NCBI GenBank assembly: GCA_016839405.1
Contig: JAEOUJ010000008.1
Coordinates: 1-5,000, forward strand
Length of the DNA: 5,000 nucleotides
Direction of reading: 5' to 3'
DNA from: Candidatus Gerdarchaeota archaeon
GTDB taxonomy: Archaea; Asgardarchaeota; Heimdallarchaeia; JABLTI01
This document shows positions 1 through 5,000 of this stretch, one piece after another. Numbering within the stretch: position 1 is the first letter of the stretch; each line of letters starts with the position of its first letter. A program made the translations under genes and the position numbers. The notes under the pieces are model-generated. The model was not told the origin of the DNA. It did not search any database and was given only the letters and a program-made list of their open reading frames with translations.

Positions 1-54
1 GAAACAAAACCAGTAACGTTAGGCATATTTGAAGTAAAGGAGCGTGCTTATTAA
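1..54 (+). CDS. sdhA: Succinate dehydrogenase/fumarate reductase flavoprotein subunit, C-terminal end (partial)
   Basis: Frame 1 is open from the window edge and encodes 17 residues, ETKPVTLGIFEVKERAY, followed by TAA at 52-54. The family's flavoprotein subunits commonly end in a short strand followed by a K/E-R-x-Y tail, which the terminal KERAY matches. The gene directly downstream is the iron-sulfur partner subunit, one nucleotide after this stop, which is the usual gene order. SdhA carries covalent FAD and oxidises succinate to fumarate (or the reverse), passing electrons to SdhB. The 17 residues alone would not identify the gene. The call rests mainly on the tail and on the immediate linkage to sdhB. 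The catalytic domains lie outside the window. Confidence 0.7.
   Translation, partial: ETKPVTLGIFEVKERAY
36..42 (+). promoter_or_regulatory. Shine-Dalgarno-like AAAGGAG ahead of sdhB
   Basis: AAAGGAG lies inside the last codons of sdhA, 13 nt before the ATG at 56 and only 1 nt before a GTG at 44. The GTG is too close to be served by it and would overlap sdhA. The site therefore favours ATG 56 as the sdhB start. The spacing is longer than ideal, and the same bases encode Lys-Glu in the SdhA tail, so the match could be coincidental. Confidence 0.4.
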
Positions 55-55
55 T

Positions 56-817
56 ATGATAAAGAATGAAAAAACCTTCGTTATTTTTAGACAAAAAAGC
101 TCAAATGGCAAATCCTACTATGAACGATTTAAAGTGCCTTTAATCCCAGGAATGACTATTTTAGATGCTTTATTCTATATACAAGATAATTATGACCATT
201 CACTTGCATTTAGATATTCATGTCGAGGAGCAATATGCGGATCCTGTGGTATAACAATTAATAAATTTCCTCAATTAGCTTGCAAAACACAAGTTGAACC
301 TATTGAATTGAAAAAACATCCAAGGGTGCTAGAACTCTCATTTGGTGAAATATCTAATTGGGATAAAGCGAGTGAAATTTTGATTGAACCTTTACCAAAT
401 ATGAAAATTTTAAAAGATCTTATAGTAGATATGGAACCATTTTGGAAATTCTATAGAGAAATTAAACCCTACTTTGATAGAGAATTAAATGACATACAAC
501 CTGAATCTAAACAATCATTTGAAGATGCAAGAAGAATAGAACAACTCGTTTATTGTATTTTATGTGGTATTTGTTGGACTTGCCCAATTTCTGGTAAGAA
601 TAAAAATTACCTAGGACCCGCAGCGTTAGCAAAATCATATCGTTTCATAGATGACACCAGAATAACAAATAAACATAGAAAAGAAATTTATGAACGTGTT
701 GTGAATGAAGATGGCGTTCCTGCATGTGAAAAAATCTTTGCTTGTAATGCTGTTTGCCCTAAAGAAGTTCAGCCAGGAAATGCTATTGATAAAATTAGAA
801 AACTTGAGATAGAATAA
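56..817 (+). CDS. sdhB: Succinate dehydrogenase/fumarate reductase iron-sulfur subunit
   Basis: This 253-residue protein is the electron-transfer subunit of succinate:quinone oxidoreductase or fumarate reductase, moving electrons between the SdhA flavin and the quinone or anchor site. The N-terminal plant-type ferredoxin domain (about 1-105) has all four [2Fe-2S] cysteines: C56, C61, C64 and C76 (CRGAICGSC then C). The family motif EPLPNMKILKDLIVD follows at 111-125. The C-terminal helical domain has C167, C170, C173, C176, then C224, C230 and C234-Pro, consistent with one [4Fe-4S] and one [3Fe-4S] centre. Two things are odd. The third and fourth cysteines of the first set are separated by two residues (CWTCP) rather than the usual three. 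The Trp pair that normally follows CP and lines the quinone site is missing. Length is normal. ATG 56 is chosen over GTG 44 because it abuts the sdhA stop. The fumarase starts 1 nt after this stop, implying translational coupling. Identity is secure; the electron acceptor and direction are not. Confidence 0.95.
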   Translation: MIKNEKTFVIFRQKSSNGKSYYERFKVPLIPGMTILDALFYIQDNYDHSLAFRYSCRGAICGSCGITINKFPQLACKTQVEPIELKKHPRVLELSFGEISNWDKASEILIEPLPNMKILKDLIVDMEPFWKFYREIKPYFDRELNDIQPESKQSFEDARRIEQLVYCILCGICWTCPISGKNKNYLGPAALAKSYRFIDDTRITNKHRKEIYERVVNEDGVPACEKIFACNAVCPKEVQPGNAIDKIRKLEIE

Positions 818-818
818 T

Positions 819-2210
819 ATGACAAAGAAAACAAGATTAGAAAAAGACCTTCTTGGTGAATTGGAAGTACCAGTAAATGTTTATTGGGGGATAAACACTG
901 AAAGAGCTTTAAGGAACTTTCAAATTAGTGATAAGCGATTTCCAGAAATTTTTATTTTATCATTGATTAAAGTCAAAAAAGCTTGTTTATTGGCAAATAA
1001 AAAATTGAAAGTTATTGATGCGAAAAAAGCCAATGCAATAGAACAAGCAACCGATGAAATCTTAGAAGATTGGAAATTTCTAGATCAATTTCCCTTAGAT
1101 GTTTATCAATCAGGTTCAGGTACTCAAATTAATATGAATGCAAATGAAGTACTTGCTAATCGAGCAAATGAAATACTTGGATTTCCTAAAGGTAAAAAAT
1201 CCCCTATTCATCCAAATGACCATATTAATAGAAGCCAATCAAGTAATGATGTAATACCAACAGTTATGCATTTATCAACTATTTATTCTTTAACCAAAAA
1301 ATTACTACCTGTATTAGAATATTTATTAGAAAATCTTGAATCTAAAATTAAGGAATTCAAAGGTATTGTTAAAGTTGGTCGAACACATTTGCAAGATGCT
1401 ATTCCTATACCTTTAGCAACAGAATTTGCTGTTTATAAAGAGCAAATATCAAAATCAATTAAACGTTTGAAGAATGCAATAGAGGAATTATTATTTTTAC
1501 CAATTGGTGGCACAGCTTTAGGAACTGGACTTAATGCGCCAAAAAATTTCGATAAGGAAGTAGTAGAATATTTATCAAAATTAACTAATTTTTCATTTCG
1601 TATTAATCCAGTTAAAGCTGAAGGTATTTCATCACATAATTCATTTGTAAACCTCAGTGCAATATTAAGATCACTAGCTTTATCCCTTATGAAGATGGCT
1701 AATGATATCCGTTGGATGGGTAGTGGACCACGTGCTGGTTTAGGTGAATTAATTCTACCAGAAAATGAACCAGGTTCTTCAATAATGCCCGGGAAAATAA
1801 ATCCAACACAATCTGAAGCTTTAATTCAAATATGTCTGCAAGTTATTGGTTATGATACAGCAATTTCATACGCTGAAGGATATAGTAGTATACTTGATCT
1901 TAATGTGGCTAAACCTATAATGATAGTAAATATACTTGAATCTATTGAAATTCTCTCAAATGGAATTACTTCTTTTATTAATAATTGTTTAATTGATTTA
2001 AAGGCAAATAAGGAATTTATAGCTAAAAAATTAGAACAAACATTAATGATTGTAACAAAACTTACACCTATTATAGGTTATGAAGAAGCAGGTAAAATTG
2101 CTAAATTAGCCTATGAAAAAGGAAAAAGCATCAAAGAAATAATCATAGAAGAAGGCTATGTCATCGAAGGCGATTTGGACAAAATTTTAGATCCCAATAC
2201 AATGGTTTAA
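819..2210 (+). CDS. fumC: Class II fumarate hydratase (fumarase)
   Basis: This 463-residue cytosolic enzyme reversibly hydrates fumarate to L-malate. It belongs to the iron-independent homotetrameric class II fumarases of the aspartase/fumarase superfamily, with a near-identical length to the usual 460-470. Motifs run in the expected order: SGSGTQINMNANEV at 98-111, HPNDHINRSQSSNDV at 131-145, GRTHLQD at 187-193 (His190 is the equivalent of the catalytic-site His), GGTALGTGLN at 230-239, and the mobile loop signature GSSIMPGKINPTQ at 319-331, which contains the catalytic serine. The C-terminal fumarase domain (about 411-463) ends in DPNTMV, like typical family members ending in P-x-x-MV. HPND favours fumarase over aspartase, whose equivalent segment usually reads NPND. 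The ATG lies 1 nt after the sdhB stop with only a weak GAG-type ribosome site, so coupled translation is likely. Its place directly after sdhAB joins succinate oxidation to fumarate hydration, or malate to succinate in reverse. Confidence 0.96.
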   Translation: MTKKTRLEKDLLGELEVPVNVYWGINTERALRNFQISDKRFPEIFILSLIKVKKACLLANKKLKVIDAKKANAIEQATDEILEDWKFLDQFPLDVYQSGSGTQINMNANEVLANRANEILGFPKGKKSPIHPNDHINRSQSSNDVIPTVMHLSTIYSLTKKLLPVLEYLLENLESKIKEFKGIVKVGRTHLQDAIPIPLATEFAVYKEQISKSIKRLKNAIEELLFLPIGGTALGTGLNAPKNFDKEVVEYLSKLTNFSFRINPVKAEGISSHNSFVNLSAILRSLALSLMKMANDIRWMGSGPRAGLGELILPENEPGSSIMPGKINPTQSEALIQICLQVIGYDTAISYAEGYSSILDLNVAKPIMIVNILESIEILSNGITSFINNCLIDLKANKEFIAKKLEQTLMIVTKLTPIIGYEEAGKIAKLAYEKGKSIKEIIIEEGYVIEGDLDKILDPNTMV

Positions 2211-2234
2211 TTGGTTGATATATAGGTGTAATAT

Positions 2235-3284
2235 ATGGATCCTTTAACTCATTTACTTATTGCATATTGTTTAATTTTCTGGATAAAGTATTTTAGAAAA
2301 TTACCTACGAAATTTTTAATTCCATATTTAATTGGTTCTGTTATCCCTGATTTAGATTTAATTTTTAATGGTTTAGCCTATTATGCACCGAAACTATTTT
2401 GGCTAGAACACCGTGCAATGGGTCATAGTATTTTTGGTGTTATTCCATTTGTTCTTATTGTTGGTGCAATTCTTAACATCTCAAAAATAAAAAATGTTAT
2501 TTGGTCTGATGAGAAATATCCTGATTTGAAATTTTGGTCATGGTTTGGCTTATTATCGATTTATATAGGTTCATTAGCACACATTTTAGCAGATTTCTTT
2601 GTGCCTACAGGTTTAATGTTATTTTTTCCCTTTTCATTTAAATGGTATGGTATAAAATTGCTTTCCACAAATAATATTCAAACAATTTTCGCAATTATTT
2701 TTGTAGTATCTGTTTGGCCATTAAAATGGAATAGGCAAAGACGTAATATAGCACTTAGCTTATTCATGATTGCTTTCACTTTCTATAGTTCCGTTAGATT
2801 AGCTGTTAATTTACGATCTAACAATCTATTTCAAGAGAAATATGGTCCTGGTTTATATTCAAGTAGTGAATATATTTTCACTTATAATATAAATTATAAT
2901 ATCTATAATGATACTGATCCTCAAAATAAAACCTATATAATCACAACAATTGATGGTATAAAACAAGAATTCATCAGTGAAGAATTTATACCTGAAATTA
3001 GAATTTTTGCTAATAAAACAGATTATCCTATGGCTATTTATTTATTAAATAAGACAAAAGAAAATAGTCATTATTACAGATTATTTCAAAAAAATCAAAT
3101 TGTTTGTTCAAGGATTAATCAAGAAACAAATTCATCGTGGATTATTACTTGGTTTGCGCCTATAAGAGAAACAGAAACTAAACTAGAAAATCATTATGTA
3201 ACGATTGGCAGTTCAACTGAAGTTATTTTCCATATTCAAAATGATGGAATTATTACAAAGATAATTCGACCATTTTCAGTTTAA
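2235..3284 (+). CDS. Membrane-bound YdjM/YfhP-type putative metal-dependent hydrolase (COG1988)
   Basis: The protein has 349 residues with about five hydrophobic segments (roughly 5-17, 66-82, 103-120, 146-163 and 170-190). The family's polar motifs sit at their ends: DPLTH at 2-6, GSVIPDLDLI at 34-43, HRAMGHS at 59-65, and GSLAHILADFFVPTG at 112-126. The His and Asp residues (H6, D39, D41, H59, H64, H116, D120) are the conserved set thought to bind metal. The substrate of this family is not firmly known. Residues about 195-349 form a polar, probably beta-rich C-terminal domain, as in the longer YfhP-like members. The start ATG has an AGGTG ribosome site 6 nt upstream (2224-2228). The gap after the fumarase gene is 24 nt, so cotranscription is likely, but no functional link to the TCA enzymes is evident. 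Family membership is well supported; the enzymatic activity is inferred from homology only. Confidence 0.85.
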   Translation: MDPLTHLLIAYCLIFWIKYFRKLPTKFLIPYLIGSVIPDLDLIFNGLAYYAPKLFWLEHRAMGHSIFGVIPFVLIVGAILNISKIKNVIWSDEKYPDLKFWSWFGLLSIYIGSLAHILADFFVPTGLMLFFPFSFKWYGIKLLSTNNIQTIFAIIFVVSVWPLKWNRQRRNIALSLFMIAFTFYSSVRLAVNLRSNNLFQEKYGPGLYSSSEYIFTYNINYNIYNDTDPQNKTYIITTIDGIKQEFISEEFIPEIRIFANKTDYPMAIYLLNKTKENSHYYRLFQKNQIVCSRINQETNSSWIITWFAPIRETETKLENHYVTIGSSTEVIFHIQNDGIITKIIRPFSV

Positions 3285-3296
3285 TTATTAATAATT
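3283..3296. repeat. Perfect 14-bp palindrome at the end of the hydrolase gene
   Basis: AATTATTAATAATT is its own reverse complement and begins within the TAA stop codon of the + strand gene (3282-3284). It adjoins a second inverted repeat directly downstream. In such A+T-rich DNA a short palindrome can arise by chance. The position exactly in a convergent gap suggests a role in 3'-end formation. Confidence 0.5.
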
Positions 3297-3316
3297 GAAG
3301 AATTATAAATTCTTCA
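3296..3316. terminator. Hairpin in convergent gap, possible bidirectional terminator
   Basis: TGAAGAATT and AATTCTTCA form a perfect 9-bp stem with an ATA loop centred at 3306. It sits between the stop of the + strand hydrolase gene and the stop of the - strand PRC gene, overlapping the latter's TGA (3314-3316). Beyond one mismatch, two further A-T pairs extend the stem. There is no long T-tract directly after it on either strand, so it is not a textbook Rho-independent terminator. It could act as a transcript 3'-end structure for both genes. Confidence 0.5.
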
Positions 3317-3631
3317 CTTTGATTGTTCAATATAAGAATTAATAAGGTCTTTTGGTAATTTTAGTTTAATACCTTCTTCAACAACACTATCTAAGGTTTG
3401 GCTTGAGAAAAGAACTTCCATAGATTCATTTAATACATTAAAAATTGAATGATCAATTTCTACAACTATTTGGAATAAATCCTTCTCTATGTCACATAAT
3501 TTATTTGGATCATCTTGTGTGTTATCAGATTGATCTATTATTTTTGTAATTTTGCCAATAGCTACATCATCAGCAGAAAAAGTCTTCTTACCTATCATTT
3601 CTGATATTGTAAACGTTCTTTCACAAGACAT
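3314..3631 (-). CDS. Small PRC-barrel-like domain protein
   Basis: This is a 105-residue soluble protein with no signal peptide or membrane segment. The N-terminal part, ISEMIGKKTFSADDVAIGKI at 9-28, matches the way PRC-barrel domains begin: S-E-h-h-G-K followed by a strand, an acidic turn, and G-K-h. Residues 33-51 are a polar acidic insert where the family has a short linker, then FQIVVEID at 53-60 forms a further strand. KLKLPKDLINSY at 89-100 resembles the family's closing strand and helix. PRC-barrel proteins bind RNA, protein or pigment partners in ribosome maturation, cell division and photosynthesis. Small stand-alone copies are common in archaea and their roles are largely unknown. 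The gene converges on the membrane hydrolase gene and has its own TATA-like promoter upstream. The fold call is by eye and moderately confident; no specific function can be given. Confidence 0.6.
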   Translation of the reverse strand: MSCERTFTISEMIGKKTFSADDVAIGKITKIIDQSDNTQDDPNKLCDIEKDLFQIVVEIDHSIFNVLNESMEVLFSSQTLDSVVEEGIKLKLPKDLINSYIEQSK

Positions 3632-3799
3632 AGCTGAAACATCCTATCTTTTGTCTTAAGAATTTTTATTATTTTTATAGTAAATAAATGATTTGAATGT
3701 CCTAAATTTTAAGAAAAAATAATCTCACATATTTACTAATTTTTTTAATTAATAATGATGTATCATGAAATAAATATTATATTCATGTGGAATTTAATT
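3632..3799. promoter_or_regulatory. Divergent A+T-rich promoter region
   Basis: This is a noncoding gap between the start of the - strand PRC gene and the + strand unknown gene. It is 123 nt to the first possible ATG at 3755, or 168 nt to the preferred ATG at 3800. It must hold both promoters. For the - strand, a TATA-like element lies at 3672-3679. For the + strand, the T-rich run and TTAATTAA around 3741-3752 and TATTATATT at 3775-3783 are the only candidates, and neither stands out from the background. No reading frame, RNA gene or strong hairpin was seen. Confidence 0.4.
3672..3679 (-). promoter_or_regulatory. TATA-box-like element for the PRC-barrel gene
   Basis: Read on the - strand the sequence is TATAAAAA, centred about 44 nt before the PRC start codon. 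If this is an archaeal promoter, transcription would start about 25 nt downstream and leave a short leader of around 20 nt. No convincing purine-rich TFB-recognition element precedes it. The A+T-rich surroundings make chance matches easy. Confidence 0.35.
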
Positions 3800-4348
3800 A
3801 TGAACAAATCATTGCTTAGAGATCAACTCCAGCATATTTCTAATATCTTAAATGAACGTGTTGCATTATATGGTAAAAGACAGTTAGAAACCAAAAGAGC
3901 AATTAAAGCAATGCACCGTGGCAATATAATACCCAGTTCCTTAATCTTACATAATGTGTTAGATGCTCATGTAAATTATCATATAAATCAAAATGGTCTA
4001 AAAACAATTAATGCGATTTTAGAAAATGACAAATTGTCTATTTCTGGTTTCTCTGATTTAGAGCAATTTTTCTCTTCCTCTAAAAAACTGATTGAAATTT
4101 TTTCTGACAATTTGATAAATTCTAAGCTTTTACCATTACCAAAGGAACAAACTCAAAAAATAATTATTTTATTATTTAATGCTGTTTTTAATTATAATGA
4201 AAATATAGAAAGACAAAATGTCTCATTTTATCTAAAATATTCTTACAAAATCTTAATTCAAGAAATTTTTAGAAAAATAGTTATATTAGATGATAATTAC
4301 ACTACAAAAATAATTCAGGACCTAAAAGATTATTATGATAACAAATAG
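3800..4348 (+). CDS. Unknown helical protein with translin-like N-terminal motif
   Basis: I do not recognise this protein with confidence. From ATG 3800 it has 182 residues. The frame also allows ATGs at 3755, 3758 and 3785, but those add a hydrophobic, unhelpful 5-15 residues (starting MMYHEIN), while the MNKSLLRDQ start gives a normal amphipathic helix. Residues 15-41 (NERVALYG... through KRAIKAMHRGN) resemble the translin-family segment in which a long helix ends in K-A-I-x-A-x-H-R-G. The rest is predicted helical and rich in Ile, Asn and Lys, but the later translin motifs are not visible. There is no signal peptide or membrane segment. It is preceded by the divergent promoter region and converges with the next gene, with 1 nt between stops. 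A diverged translin-like nucleic-acid-binding protein is one possibility; an unrelated lineage-specific protein is equally open. Confidence 0.75.
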   Translation: MNKSLLRDQLQHISNILNERVALYGKRQLETKRAIKAMHRGNIIPSSLILHNVLDAHVNYHINQNGLKTINAILENDKLSISGFSDLEQFFSSSKKLIEIFSDNLINSKLLPLPKEQTQKIIILLFNAVFNYNENIERQNVSFYLKYSYKILIQEIFRKIVILDDNYTTKIIQDLKDYYDNK

Positions 4349-4361
4349 GTTAGGCTATTTG
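4342..4361. terminator. Hairpin spanning both convergent stop codons
   Basis: CAAATAG and CTATTTG form a perfect 7-bp stem around the 6-nt loop GTTAGG. The stem and loop contain the TAG of the + strand gene (4346-4348) and the TAA of the - strand gene (4350-4352). Both transcripts would carry the structure at their 3' ends. On the + strand a TTTTG stretch follows at about 4364-4368, but no long T-tract, so termination activity is inferred. Confidence 0.45.
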
Positions 4362-5000
4362 ATTTTGAAAATGCTCATGAAGATCAATAGTATTTTTAAT
4401 GTTTTTTCCAATAAGATTTTCATAAAAAGCTATTTTTGATTGATTGATTTTTTCAATAATTGCTATACATGATTGTGAAACAAAATAATTTTTAAGCGAT
4501 TTCAAAAAATGTTGTGAAAAATTTCTCAATGCAGAATATATTCGATTTTCTTGTTTAGTATTTAATTGTAAATTTTCTTTTCCTTGAAATAGATTCGCAG
4601 GTGAGAATTCATCTATTTTGTTTGTTTTTTGGTTTTGCACAATTACTTTTTTTGGTAATTTTTCCTCAAGATTCCATTCTACATTAACAATATTACCTAA
4701 TTCACCTTCACTGGAATATATTTTTTTTCTAACACTCATTAATGATTTTATTATGTTTTCAGGTAGAGCTTTAAAATGGTTTAATCTCCACTTGATATAA
4801 TCAATCAAATTTCGCACTACAAGTATGTTGAATTTAATTATCATTGATTGGGAGTTTTTTATTTCATAATTATAAAGAAAATTTAACATAATATTAGAAT
4901 CAGTTATTTGAGATTCTTTGAAACGATGATAACCAAAAAAAACATCAGATTCAATTTGATTAAAGAAATAATCGATTATTGTTTGAAGATCCTTATTTGA
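4350..5000 (-). CDS. Unknown protein, 5' end beyond window (partial)
   Basis: I do not recognise this protein. The first visible ATG on this strand is at 4889, which would give 179 residues. The frame stays open for 37 further codons to the window edge, with no stop and no ATG, GTG or TTG. The added stretch (including TIIDYFFNQIESDVFFGYHRF) has the hydrophobic/charged alternation of real coding sequence. There is no clear TATA box or ribosome site before ATG 4889. I therefore treat the gene as starting outside the window, with at least 216 residues visible. The visible part looks soluble and mostly helical, with a Lys/Asn/Gln-rich middle that is probably a loop or linker (roughly KKVIVQNQKTNKIDE), then a long helix pair ending in HFQNQIA. 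No catalytic or metal-binding motif stands out. It converges tail-to-tail with the preceding unknown gene. Confidence 0.75.
   Translation of the reverse strand, partial: SNKDLQTIIDYFFNQIESDVFFGYHRFKESQITDSNIMLNFLYNYEIKNSQSMIIKFNILVVRNLIDYIKWRLNHFKALPENIIKSLMSVRKKIYSSEGELGNIVNVEWNLEEKLPKKVIVQNQKTNKIDEFSPANLFQGKENLQLNTKQENRIYSALRNFSQHFLKSLKNYFVSQSCIAIIEKINQSKIAFYENLIGKNIKNTIDLHEHFQNQIA

Noticed and set aside
44..55. GTG at 44 as the start of sdhB
   Set aside because: It would overlap the sdhA stop and sit 1 nt from the only purine-rich ribosome site. ATG 56 directly after the sdhA stop fits better and gives a normal N-terminus.
819..2210. Aspartate ammonia-lyase as the product instead of fumarase
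   Set aside because: The HPND segment, the SGSGTQxNMN motif and the length all match class II fumarases, and the gene directly follows sdhAB.
3654..3714. Imperfect inverted repeat flanking the TATA-like element (TCTTAAG and TTAAGA)
   Set aside because: The match is short, interrupted and made almost entirely of A/T, so it is expected by chance in this region.
3755..3799. Upstream ATGs at 3755, 3758 and 3785 for the translin-like gene
   Set aside because: The extra residues look unlike the start of a soluble helical protein and this stretch overlaps the likely promoter. ATG 3800 gives a better N-terminus, though the upstream starts cannot be excluded.
4618..4800. A 60-codon open frame on the + strand
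   Set aside because: It lies wholly opposite the longer - strand gene and encodes a Phe-rich, low-complexity peptide typical of the antisense of A+T-rich coding sequence. It has no ribosome site.

Overview
This window comes from an A+T-rich prokaryotic genome, roughly 70% A+T by eye. I favour an archaeon, for three reasons: the type of membrane-bound COG1988 hydrolase, the stand-alone small PRC-barrel-like protein, and a possible translin-like motif. No marker gene (rRNA, tRNA, ribosomal protein) is present to fix the lineage, so this is inference. An Asgard or other mesophilic archaeal affiliation is possible but unproven.

Left part (1-3284, all + strand): a tight operon-like run. It opens with the last 17 codons of a flavoprotein subunit of succinate dehydrogenase/fumarate reductase (sdhA), which the window edge cuts. 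One nucleotide later comes the iron-sulfur subunit (sdhB), and one nucleotide after that a class II fumarase. Both junctions read TAATATG. Together these genes encode two consecutive TCA-cycle steps, succinate to fumarate to malate, or the reverse in a reductive mode. No membrane-anchor gene follows sdhB; the fumarase takes that place. After a 24-nt gap comes a polytopic membrane protein of the YdjM/YfhP putative metal-dependent hydrolase family.

Middle (3285-3799): a small PRC-barrel-like protein on the - strand converges on the hydrolase. Their stops are about 30 nt apart and the gap holds two perfect inverted repeats. A divergent, very A+T-rich intergenic region of about 120-170 nt then carries the promoters for the PRC gene and for the next + strand gene.

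Right part (3755-5000): two unrecognised genes converge with a single nucleotide between their stop codons, and a 7-bp hairpin spans both stops. The first has an N-terminal stretch resembling the translin signature. The second is open to the right window edge once the frame is read past its first visible ATG, so it is best treated as 5'-truncated by the window.

No mobile element, CRISPR array, tRNA or rRNA was seen. The most notable points are the unusual spacing of the second cysteine cluster of SdhB, together with loss of the usual quinone-site tryptophans, and the hairpins at both convergent gene ends.
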